From positions 1 to 7,951 of the forward strand of contig CBFDUE010000089.1 in the NCBI GenBank assembly GCA_965613025.1: DNA of 7,951 bases. The letters are read 5' to 3'. Position 1 is the first letter of the stretch, and every line of letters starts with the position of its first letter. Source of the DNA: CAYTXJ01 sp965613025 (lineage in GTDB: Bacteria; Desulfobacterota; DSM-4660; Desulfatiglandales; JALVMZ01). Positions 1 through 5,955 of the stretch are shown in pieces. A model generated the notes under the pieces. It saw only the letters and a list, made by a program, of their open reading frames with translations, had not been told where the DNA came from and made no database searches. Made by a program: the position numbers and the translations under genes.

Positions 1-370
1 CATAAATAGGCGGTGAAGCACAGTGAGAAATATGGCCCTCTCTACATCGAAGCCAAACTTTCTATTCGATAGAAGACCTTTGATGACTTTCTTGATGCCC
101 AACTCTTCCCATAGCCTCTCAAAGATTAAACTGGGTCCAATCTTCTTAGCATGAGCAATCACATTACTTTTGCCTGAAAGCACAAGCAGGACTTTCTCCT
201 AAGAACCGTGATAGAGACCGAACAAGTGTTTCTATCTGTCCCTTTGCTTGCAATCGGTCCATACGGCCTATAGTAGCAATAACACGTTGCTTCACTTTGC
301 CCTTTACCTTGCGATTTTCAACGATTTGCAGGTATTGGTACTTTCCTGATTTTTTAATGCGTGCAAACAT
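1..370 (-). pseudogene. IS1634-family transposase, N-terminal part, frameshifted, partial
   Basis: Seen: an ATG at 368-370 with an AAGGAGG ribosome binding site opens a 68-residue frame (MFARIKKSGKYQYLQIVENR at its start) ending at 164. The similarity to IS1634-type transposases stops around residue 57 (the RFLGE stretch). Shifting by one base at the GG of minus-strand TTCTTAGGAGAAAG (plus 198-199) restores a continuous frame, with LSGKSNVIAHAKKIGP and then LIFERLWEELGIKK, open to position 1. A stop (TAG) sits directly before the junction in the downstream frame, so the two frames barely overlap. Known: these transposases are normally one frame of roughly 500 or more residues and move the element through a DDE nuclease domain. 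Inference: a one-base insertion has inactivated this copy. A +1 programmed frameshift is less likely, and a sequencing error is possible. Confidence 0.8.
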
Positions 371-397
371 TGGAGCCTCCTTTTAAGGACACTCCAA
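370..397 (-). promoter_or_regulatory. Hairpin occluding the transposase ribosome binding site
   Basis: On the minus strand the arms TTGGAG (392-397) and CTCCAA (370-375) enclose a second pair TCCTT (385-389) and AAGGA (378-382), giving a nested stem of about 11 pairs with a tiny A-rich loop and one small internal mismatch. The AAGGAGG ribosome binding site and the A of the ATG lie inside the stem. A transcript reading in from outside would fold it completely. A transcript from the candidate promoter would start near 390 and lack the outer 5' arm. This matches the known logic by which IS10 and IS50 prevent transposase expression from read-through RNA; its application here is inference. Confidence 0.6.
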
Positions 398-425
398 TAA
401 TACATACTATAATCCTACGTGGCAA
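397..425 (-). promoter_or_regulatory. Candidate transposase promoter
   Basis: On the minus strand TTGCCA (420-425) and TATTAT (397-402) are separated by exactly 17 bases. Each resembles the sigma-70 hexamers closely (TTGACA, TATAAT). The predicted start of transcription is near 390, inside the hairpin that precedes the transposase start codon. This is a match by eye only; an overlapping TATAGT-like hexamer slightly upstream is an alternative -10. Confidence 0.45.
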
Positions 426-555
426 GAATAAAATGCATATTTTGTGGCACCACCTTTTTGACATTTTTCAAATAGTGATCCAGTATTGACGAGGCTTTTG
501 ACCCCATCTGCCTCCAGTAACTGTCCAAAAAAAGTTAGAGATTCAGGAGGTATTT

Positions 556-645
556 ATGGAAAAAAAGATACTCATTGTAATGGATGAGTCAGAAAATGCA
601 AAAAGTAGGATAGACAGGTTTAATATTATTAGTTCCCTTTATTGA
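556..645 (+). pseudogene. Universal stress protein (UspA-like) N-terminal remnant
   Basis: A strong ribosome binding site (AGGAGG at 545-550) is followed six bases later by ATG and a 29-codon frame beginning MEKKILIVMDESENAKSR, then TGA at 643-645. The opening beta strand followed by D-x-S/E-N is typical of UspA-family nucleotide-binding proteins, whose usual length is about 140-150 residues. After roughly residue 18 the resemblance stops, and the frame ends inside the 3' end of the convergent PHP gene (which ends at 629). The intact translation signals suggest a once functional gene cut off by a deletion or insertion, perhaps connected with the nearby insertion sequence. It could also be a genuine tiny peptide, but I consider that less likely. 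Confidence 0.5.
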
Positions 646-1750
646 AAAATACCTTTAATGTGGGTCTTATATATCTGCTTGTAAGGATAGAGATCATAAG
701 TACCGCACTCTTTACCCAAAAGGGAATAGTTCGGTTCCAATAGTATGAGAGGGGACGGACTATTCCATTTTCCAATCTGAAAAACACCCTGTCTGTCCAC
801 CGTCTTATACCTATGGGATGCTTAGGATAATACCTGAAAAAATCAGAGATGGATTCAAGCCTTCTCTCTAAGAGATTATCCCTATAGGAGGGAAGATAAA
901 CAATATGACTTATTCTCTCCTTCCTTATCTCAGAGACAAACTCGGAAAAGCTATAGCTTTTGGTAAGACTCAGCACCGAATTGGGTGCACAGGCATGTCT
1001 ATCGCCTCCACCTACTACAGGAAGAGAAAGCTCGTGAGCCATCTTAATTACTAAATCATTTTCCCTCCGAGACCTAAATCCATTTATTTCCAGTGCATGA
1101 ATCCAGGGGGCAAATTCACTAATAAATCCCCTTAATCCACTATGAAAATCTTTCATGTCTGAAATCTGACTCAAGGGATGGTTTAAAACAATCAGTGTGT
1201 CTGGACTCATGGAAAGGGTATTCAGTATCTCTTTTATCCTTTTAACATTATATCTCTCCTTATTATCTCTTAATACCTCTGAGATCTCATCTTTTATAAA
1301 ATAAGGGATATTGTATACTCCCAGATGAAATGTATGGCCATTTAAGGGCACAGTCCATTCAAAAGATATGGGAATATCTCTTTTAGGATAGATGGATCTA
1401 AGAATCATACATCCTGTAAGGTCGTCATGGTCTGAAAGGGATATAAGGGGGGTAAGATTAAGATTATTTTCAATATTCAATTTTTCAGATATATATACAC
1501 TTTCAGGAGAAAGGGGGGGTATCCAATATCCTGAAGAAAAGTCAATGGGACTCCTGTGGCTCTTAACTCTCTTTAGGTTTTCTCTTTTAAGGAGTGCCCG
1601 AATAATCGGAACTCTATTTGCATATCTTGCGATAATCCCCAGGTTCTCTTTTGAATATATGGTATGGGAATGTAACGAGACTGCTGAGTTAAATATCCCT
1701 ATCTCATCCTTAAAATCAAAGGTAAAGATCCTATCTCCATATCTTTTCAT
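629..1750 (-). CDS. PHP-domain metal-dependent phosphoesterase
   Basis: A 373-residue protein with the ordered metal-binding motifs of the PHP (polymerase and histidinol phosphatase) superfamily: H27-x-H29 in SLHSHT, S-D107-H108-D109, E131, H142 in a HxLG context, N190-H191-P192, and D250-x-H252 in GGGDRHA. These usually hold a two- or three-metal centre that hydrolyses phosphate esters. Residues 30-100 form an insertion between the first two motifs that is long for small PHP phosphatases. Residues 342-357 near the C-terminus are hydrophobic (around FWVKSAVLMISIL), possibly a membrane-contact helix. There is no signal peptide, so the catalytic part is predicted cytoplasmic. The ATG overlaps the stop codon of the upstream radical SAM gene (ATGA at 1747-1750), and an AAGG lies just before it, indicating translational coupling. 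The substrate is unknown; candidates are a small phosphorylated metabolite or nucleotide. It ends against a degenerate stress-protein fragment with no clear terminator. Confidence 0.85.
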   Translation of the reverse strand: MKRYGDRIFTFDFKDEIGIFNSAVSLHSHTIYSKENLGIIARYANRVPIIRALLKRENLKRVKSHRSPIDFSSGYWIPPLSPESVYISEKLNIENNLNLTPLISLSDHDDLTGCMILRSIYPKRDIPISFEWTVPLNGHTFHLGVYNIPYFIKDEISEVLRDNKERYNVKRIKEILNTLSMSPDTLIVLNHPLSQISDMKDFHSGLRGFISEFAPWIHALEINGFRSRRENDLVIKMAHELSLPVVGGGDRHACAPNSVLSLTKSYSFSEFVSEIRKERISHIVYLPSYRDNLLERRLESISDFFRYYPKHPIGIRRWTDRVFFRLENGIVRPLSYYWNRTIPFWVKSAVLMISILTSRYIRPTLKVFFNKGN

Positions 1751-3195
1751 ACTACCTTAGATCTATATTCCTGCTCCCATACAGGGTCAAGTGCTTTCCT
1801 CAATTCTCTATCATATTCAAATAGCCCTTGATGATATCCATAATCTTTGAGGCAGATCTCTGCTTCTCTATCAGATGCCTTTATTGTCCTTGACTTATGT
1901 AGTAATTCATAGATAACCTCATGATGATCCCTTATGGGACATGGAAGGATCAGATTATCTTTATCCTCAGGAGGCCTTTCAAGGGCATATTCATTTTGCC
2001 ACTGTCTTATCTTTTTAAAAAAAGGGCTATACAGTATCTCATTGAGATTCCCCCCTCTTTTATAAATCTCCAAGATATTATCACTATAGTAAGGGATAAA
2101 GACACAAGGCATCACATTTCCATGCCAGTCTATATAGAGATAGCCCCCATTTCTTCCAGCAGCAAGGCAGCCATCGGTCATAACTCCCTGGTTCCAAAAA
2201 TCTATATAATTATATCCATCCTTAATAGCAGCCACATTTCGTCTAAACATCTCTTTCCTCTGCTCTGCGCTTACCATCGCCCCTAAGGTATAGCTCCTTC
2301 CAATGGGCATATACTGAAAGAGCCATCCATAAAATACCCCTTGTTGATCAAAAAAGAAGTTTAAAAATTCTCTGCTACTTACCTCATCCCAATTTTCCTT
2401 TGTGGCCTCTACTGAGATCCCAAAGGGAACTCCTGCATTCCTTAAATTTTCAAATGCCTTAAGTATCTTCTTAAATGTCCCCCTGCCCCTGCGTGCATCT
2501 GTCTTTTCTTCAAACCCTTCAACAGAGATAGCAGGAGTAATATTTCCAGCATCTGCAAGCCTTAAGGCCATCTCTCTGTCAATCATTGTTCCATTGGTAT
2601 AGATCATAAAAAAATTGTCACTTCTTTCCTTTGCAAGATCCACTATATCTTTCCCCCCTTCTTTCCACAAAAAGGGCTCCCCACCCGAAATCACTGTAAA
2701 TCTTGAGCCCCAAAGCTCCACCTTCTCCTTTAATATGCGGCTCACTATCTCATAGGGAAGAGATGCCTTTGTGCTGCTGCTGCTTCCAGCATAACAGCCT
2801 GGGCAGTGAAGGTTGCATCTCTGAGTTGGGCTTAACACCAAAAAACTGGGATATACCATATCTTTGACGCGATTTGTTCTGATTTCCCTTTTTGAGATAT
2901 CTTCTACAAACACATTTCTAACAAATACCTTGACCATCTTCTGGAATACCTCTCTACTCATAATTCCTCTGTTGAGGTGGTCTTGGGTGGTCCTCAAAAG
3001 ATTCCTTACAAAATAGAATTTAAGCTCTTGGGCGGGCCTTATAGAAGGGGATCTATCTTGAACTATGCTATTCCAAAGTCGTCTTTCGGCCTTTTTTATA
3101 AGAAAATTCATTACTGCCCTTTTATGGGCAATCCATACTACTGTATCAATGAATATGGACCAAAGCCTTATCTTTGAGGCCTTACTTAATGCCAT
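1747..3195 (-). CDS. Radical SAM enzyme with cysteine-containing C-terminal domain
   Basis: A 482-residue protein. Residues 1-115 are a helical, basic N-terminal region I do not recognise. The radical SAM core follows: C127-x3-C131-x2-C134 (CNLHCPGCYAG) binds the catalytic [4Fe-4S] cluster, GGEP (171-174) contacts the SAM methionine, and YTNGT (199-203) and ISVEG (223-227) are later strands of the partial barrel. The C-terminal region has C343, C364, C419 and C448; its pattern (GYLYIDWHGNVMPCV, then a PCP motif) resembles SPASM-type auxiliary-cluster domains, which often act in peptide modification or other radical chemistry. Only four cysteines are visible there, fewer than a full two-cluster SPASM set, so one auxiliary cluster is the more cautious reading. 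The start at 3195 is supported by a G-rich ribosome binding site embedded in the last codons of the activator gene 3 bases upstream. No precursor peptide gene is visible next to it. Product and substrate are unknown. Confidence 0.88.
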   Translation of the reverse strand: MALSKASKIRLWSIFIDTVVWIAHKRAVMNFLIKKAERRLWNSIVQDRSPSIRPAQELKFYFVRNLLRTTQDHLNRGIMSREVFQKMVKVFVRNVFVEDISKREIRTNRVKDMVYPSFLVLSPTQRCNLHCPGCYAGSSSSTKASLPYEIVSRILKEKVELWGSRFTVISGGEPFLWKEGGKDIVDLAKERSDNFFMIYTNGTMIDREMALRLADAGNITPAISVEGFEEKTDARRGRGTFKKILKAFENLRNAGVPFGISVEATKENWDEVSSREFLNFFFDQQGVFYGWLFQYMPIGRSYTLGAMVSAEQRKEMFRRNVAAIKDGYNYIDFWNQGVMTDGCLAAGRNGGYLYIDWHGNVMPCVFIPYYSDNILEIYKRGGNLNEILYSPFFKKIRQWQNEYALERPPEDKDNLILPCPIRDHHEVIYELLHKSRTIKASDREAEICLKDYGYHQGLFEYDRELRKALDPVWEQEYRSKVV

Positions 3196-3198
3196 CTC

Positions 3199-4020
3199 TT
3201 ACCCCCCCTTTTTATGGAGATTCATGGCAAAAAGAGCTGCTCCAATGGCTCCCACAATCTGAGGCTCTTGTGGTATATTTATCTTGACACCTAAGAGCCT
3301 TTCCATGCTATCTACTATGCCCATATTCTTTGCAACTCCACCACTTAAAGTTATTTCAGCTTCTATATTTAAACCTTTTGCCATACGCACTATCCTCTTA
3401 GATATGGACTCATGTAGTCCCCTAATTATCTCCTCTTTTTGTGTTCCTGAAGCTATTAATGAAATCACCTCAGATTCTGCAAACACTGTGCAAAGACTGT
3501 TTATCGGCGCTGATCGTCTTGCGGTTATGGAAAGCTTCCCCATTTCAGCAATGCCCACTTCCAATGCCATGGCCATAACCTCTAAAAATCTCCCTGTCCC
3601 TGCAGCGCATTTATCATTCATGACAAAATCAAGCACTTTCCCCTTCTCATCTATAACTATGACCTTGCTATCCTGCCCTCCAATATCAATAATTGTTCTG
3701 GTCTTTGGAAAAAGAAAATGGGCTCCCTTTGCATGGCAACTTATCTCTGTAATTGTTGCCTTTGCTATTGTCAGTCTATGTCTTCCATATCCGGTTGTAA
3801 CCAGGTTGACGATATCTTCAGGATCGCATAAACAATGGGATAGAGCCTGCTTCAGGCTCCTCATTCCCGCCCCCTGTGGATCTGCTCCAGTATCAACTAT
3901 GGAATAGCCCACAATATCTCCCTTGGGAGCCATTAATACGGTCTTACATGTTCTTGAGCCCATATCTATACCTGCATATATTGGTCCATTCATATCCCTT
4001 TTACTCCGAGACCTTTGCAT
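3199..4020 (-). CDS. BadF/BadG/BcrA/BcrD-type ATPase (2-hydroxyacyl-CoA dehydratase activator-like)
   Basis: A 273-residue actin-like-fold ATPase of the HgdC type. Visible motifs: phosphate-binding GIDMGSRT (17-24), TGYGR (76-80), DIGGQDSK (112-119), C138 in DKCAAGTGRF, C177 in SLCTVFAESE, SGGVAKN (226-232) and GAIGAAL near the end. In the family, a homodimer shares one [4Fe-4S] cluster held by the two cysteines of each subunit. ATP hydrolysis drives transfer of one very low-potential electron to a partner: the dehydratase, benzoyl-CoA reductase or a double-cubane cluster protein. Length is normal. The start shown (4020) may be wrong: its AAGGGG ribosome binding site and start codon lie in a hairpin, and the in-frame ATG at 3993 (protein beginning MNGPIYAGID) fits the family better. 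First gene of a three-gene operon. No dehydratase or double-cubane gene lies in the window, so the electron acceptor is unknown; the adjacent radical SAM enzyme is one speculative possibility. Confidence 0.9.
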   Translation of the reverse strand: MQRSRSKRDMNGPIYAGIDMGSRTCKTVLMAPKGDIVGYSIVDTGADPQGAGMRSLKQALSHCLCDPEDIVNLVTTGYGRHRLTIAKATITEISCHAKGAHFLFPKTRTIIDIGGQDSKVIVIDEKGKVLDFVMNDKCAAGTGRFLEVMAMALEVGIAEMGKLSITARRSAPINSLCTVFAESEVISLIASGTQKEEIIRGLHESISKRIVRMAKGLNIEAEITLSGGVAKNMGIVDSMERLLGVKINIPQEPQIVGAIGAALFAMNLHKKGG

Positions 4021-4045
4021 AACCCCTTTTTACACTGGGGGTTAT
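4018..4045 (-). promoter_or_regulatory. Hairpin covering the upstream start codon of the activator gene
   Basis: The 8-base arms ATAACCCC (4019-4026 on the plus strand) and GGGGTTAT (4038-4045) are perfectly complementary around an 11-base spacer. In the minus-strand transcript the stem covers the AAGGGG ribosome binding site and the first two bases of the ATG at 4018-4020. Either it controls translation from that start, or initiation occurs at the ATG at 3991-3993, leaving the hairpin in the leader. Confidence 0.5.
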
Positions 4046-4092
4046 ACCTCCCACCGGGTCGGATGACCCTCCGGGTCGGAGACCAGACCCCC
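4046..4092. repeat. Short GC-rich tandem repeat with GGGTC/GACCC palindromes
   Basis: CCGGGTCGGA occurs at 4054-4063 and again at 4071-4080, a 17-base period. The first copy forms GGGTC-N4-GACCC (4056-4069). The second can pair as GGTC-N3-GACC (4074-4084) or with the GACCC at 4086-4090. This roughly 47-base stretch is clearly GC-rich by eye, while the flanking DNA is AT-rich. It lies in the leader of the activator operon. It could be a REP-like dispersed element, a regulatory RNA structure or a protein-binding site; the sequence alone does not decide. Confidence 0.55.
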
Positions 4093-4133
4093 AAAAATTA
4101 ACTTAAAATAACCCATAATTACAGCTTCTTTCT

Positions 4134-4160
4134 GAGAGCTTTGAAAAATTCAAAGCTCTC
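4134..4160. terminator. Perfect palindrome immediately after the crp-like stop codon
   Basis: GAGAGCTTTGAA (4134-4145) and TTCAAAGCTCTC (4149-4160) form a perfect 12-base stem with a 3-base loop. It begins at the last base of the CRP-family stop codon. In the minus-strand transcript there is no uridine tract after it, so it is not a canonical intrinsic terminator. It may still mark the 3' end of the regulator mRNA, by processing or protection, or be a DNA-binding palindrome between the two transcription units. Confidence 0.55.
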
Positions 4161-4846
4161 TATAACTTTATCTCTCCTTCTGCTATCCTCTCTAAGGAAG
4201 ACCTATCCAAGATCTTTATATACCTGTTCCCCTCCATCTCTATAAGTCCTGCCTTTACCATCTTAGAGAAGTTCCTGGAAAGTGTCTCTGGAATAGTTCC
4301 AAGCATACTTGCAAGATGGGACTTTTTGACATCCAATCTGATCCTATCTTTTCCTCCCTCTCTTTCAATCTGGTAGAGCAGGTACGAAGCTAATCTTACA
4401 GATACCTCTTTTAAAGAAAGATTTTCAACTATGTATGTAAGTCTCCTAAGACGAAGGGAAAGCACAGAGAGCATATTAAGAGCAATATCTGGATTATGTC
4501 TAATCAGCTTTAAGAAGTCCTCTCTTAAAAAGAATAATAGGGTGGTATCATCAATGGCCTCTGCACTTGCTGGATAGTTTCTGCCTGCAAATACAGGCAC
4601 TTCCCCAAAACTCTGCCCCTCCCTGATAATATGCAGTATCTGCTCCCTTCCATCTGAAGATAACTTAAATATCTTAACCCTACCCTCTATTACAAAGAAA
4701 AAGCCCTTTGCCTCCTCACCCTCTGAAAAGATTAATTGCCCTGAAACATAGCTTTTTCTGATAGATATCTTTGATATCTCCTTTAGATCCCTATCAGAGA
4801 GACCTCCAAAGAGGATGGTATCTTTTAAAAATTGCAGCAACTTCAT
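4160..4846 (-). CDS. CRP/FNR-family transcriptional regulator
   Basis: A 228-residue protein. Residues 10-125 form the cyclic-nucleotide-binding-type beta barrel, with FGEVPVFAGRNYPASAEA at 80-97 corresponding to the phosphate-binding cassette region. A long dimerisation helix (about 118-142) is followed by a winged helix-turn-helix (about 172-212), whose recognition helix IPETLSRNFSKM (185-196) keeps the Glu and Arg used by this family to contact DNA. There is no cysteine anywhere, so it is not an FNR-type [4Fe-4S] oxygen sensor; a heme, small-molecule or nucleotide ligand is possible. The cassette lacks the exact Arg-Ser/Thr pair of cAMP-binding CRP, so cAMP is not assured. It lies 11 bases after mnmA with only a weak ribosome binding site, so co-transcription with arsR and mnmA is likely. 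Its targets may include the structured region just downstream, but this is inference. Confidence 0.88.
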   Translation of the reverse strand: MKLLQFLKDTILFGGLSDRDLKEISKISIRKSYVSGQLIFSEGEEAKGFFFVIEGRVKIFKLSSDGREQILHIIREGQSFGEVPVFAGRNYPASAEAIDDTTLLFFLREDFLKLIRHNPDIALNMLSVLSLRLRRLTYIVENLSLKEVSVRLASYLLYQIEREGGKDRIRLDVKKSHLASMLGTIPETLSRNFSKMVKAGLIEMEGNRYIKILDRSSLERIAEGEIKL

Positions 4847-4857
4847 ACTGTTTTTTA

Positions 4858-5940
4858 CTAGTCCAAGACTCTATCTATAATACCACCACCTATTACTTCA
4901 TCTCCATTGTAAAATACGACTGACTGGCCAGGAGTTATTGCCGCCTGAGGTTTATCAAATATCACCTTTATCCTCCCATCTTTCAGTGGATAGATAAGAC
5001 ATTCAGATTCTTTACTTTTTAGTCTTATCTTAGCCGTTGCCCTCAGAGGAGAGCTTAGATGCTCCACAGATATAAGATTCACATTATCTGCTATCAATGA
5101 ACGGGAATATATATCTTCTCTTCTTCCTACAATTACCTGGTTCTTTTCTGCATCTATCTTAATCACATAATAAGGCCTATCAGATGCTATACCAAGCCCT
5201 TTTCTCTGTCCTATAGTATAAAATGCAATACCCCTATGATATCCAAGAAGCCTTCCTCTCTTATCAATAATCTTACCCCTTTTGATCTCTTTATCCCTGA
5301 AGAATGCCCCGTATCCCTTACTTGATACAAAATCCTGGCTCTCTTTTCTATAAGCATTTTCAAAGCCAAGTTCCCGTGCTCGCTTTCTAACCTCAGACTT
5401 TTTCATTTCACCTAAGGGAAAGATGGTTCTGGAAAGCTGCTCCTGAGACAAGGTATATAGAAAATATGATTGATCCTTTTTGGTATCAATTCCCCTTTTA
5501 AGAATGTATCTGTCTCCTCTCTTTTCAGAGCGCACATAATGTCCAGTTGAAAAGAGATCAAAGTCTATATTTAGTGTCATTGCCTTTTTTAAAAGAAAAT
5601 GAAATTTTAGATGTCTATTACACATAATACACGGATTGGGTGTTCTACCTCTCAGATATTCCCTTCTAAAATATTCAATTACATATCTTGCATATTCTTT
5701 GCGAAGATCAATTTCATAAAATGGGATATCAAGCCACTTACATATCCTGCGCGCCATCTCCACACTCTGGCTCTCCCCAGGGCCATAGCATACATTTCCC
5801 TTTGAATGGCTTACAGGATATCTACAATCATATACCCGCATTCTCACTCCCACCACCTTATATCCTGCCTCCCTTAGAAGATAGGCGGTAAAGGAAGAGT
5901 CTACTCCTCCACTTATGGCAACCAATACCCTCTCTTTCAT
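4858..5940 (-). CDS. mnmA: tRNA-specific 2-thiouridylase MnmA
   Basis: A 360-residue protein of normal family length. It adds sulphur to C2 of the wobble uridine (U34) in tRNAs for Lys, Glu and Gln, using ATP to adenylate the base and a persulphide sulphur donor. Seen: the PP-loop SGGVDSS (10-16), TPNPCIMCNRHLKF (100-113) containing the catalytic cysteine equivalent C107, STGHY (131-135), KKDQSYFL (154-161), and the signature GIAFYTIGQRKGLGI (237-251) followed by a C-terminal beta barrel. Odd: the region that normally reads E-S-Q-E/D-I-C-F reads ESQDFVSSKGY (200-210) with no cysteine, so the second catalytic cysteine (C199 in E. coli) appears absent. C104 replaces the usual Asp two residues before the first catalytic Cys pair, and C39 and C51 are additional candidates. 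It follows arsR by 15 bases and precedes the CRP-like gene by 11, suggesting one operon. Confidence 0.93.
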   Translation of the reverse strand: MKERVLVAISGGVDSSFTAYLLREAGYKVVGVRMRVYDCRYPVSHSKGNVCYGPGESQSVEMARRICKWLDIPFYEIDLRKEYARYVIEYFRREYLRGRTPNPCIMCNRHLKFHFLLKKAMTLNIDFDLFSTGHYVRSEKRGDRYILKRGIDTKKDQSYFLYTLSQEQLSRTIFPLGEMKKSEVRKRARELGFENAYRKESQDFVSSKGYGAFFRDKEIKRGKIIDKRGRLLGYHRGIAFYTIGQRKGLGIASDRPYYVIKIDAEKNQVIVGRREDIYSRSLIADNVNLISVEHLSSPLRATAKIRLKSKESECLIYPLKDGRIKVIFDKPQAAITPGQSVVFYNGDEVIGGGIIDRVLD

Positions 5941-5955
5941 ATTCTATGGTATCTA

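Larger units (their letters stand above)
1..425 (-). mobile_element. Partial insertion sequence, IS1634-like (5' end of element)
   Basis: The minus strand carries the N-terminal part of an IS1634/IS4-superfamily transposase, preceded by its own probable promoter and a hairpin over the ribosome binding site. The element enters from the left window edge, so most of the transposase (including any catalytic DDE residues) and the far terminal repeat lie outside. The outer boundary near 425 is only the limit of recognisable element-type control sequence; the true terminal inverted repeat could lie anywhere up to about 550 and cannot be fixed without the other end. The neighbouring plus-strand remnant of a stress protein indicates a rearranged junction here. 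Confidence 0.55.

Noticed and set aside
458..486. TTGACA followed 17 bases later by CAGTAT as a promoter for the stress-protein remnant
   Set aside because: The -35 is consensus but the -10 is poor, and the gene is degenerate, so I do not list it as a feature.
1392..1760. 122-codon plus-strand frame opposite the PHP gene
   Set aside because: Antisense shadow of a gene with clear metal-binding motifs; no recognisable domain of its own.
1921..2286. 121-codon plus-strand frame opposite the radical SAM gene
   Set aside because: Antisense shadow; low-complexity hydrophobic product, no ribosome binding site evident.
3284..3907. 207-codon open frame on the plus strand
   Set aside because: It lies wholly antisense to the activator ATPase, which has all family motifs; the plus frame has no recognisable domain.
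4100..4150. Promoter for the activator operon (TTCAAA and TAATTA on the minus strand)
   Set aside because: Both hexamers are weak and lie inside or next to the palindrome; too little to support a call.
5611..5891. Two overlapping plus-strand frames opposite mnmA
   Set aside because: Antisense to strongly conserved MnmA motifs; no independent support.
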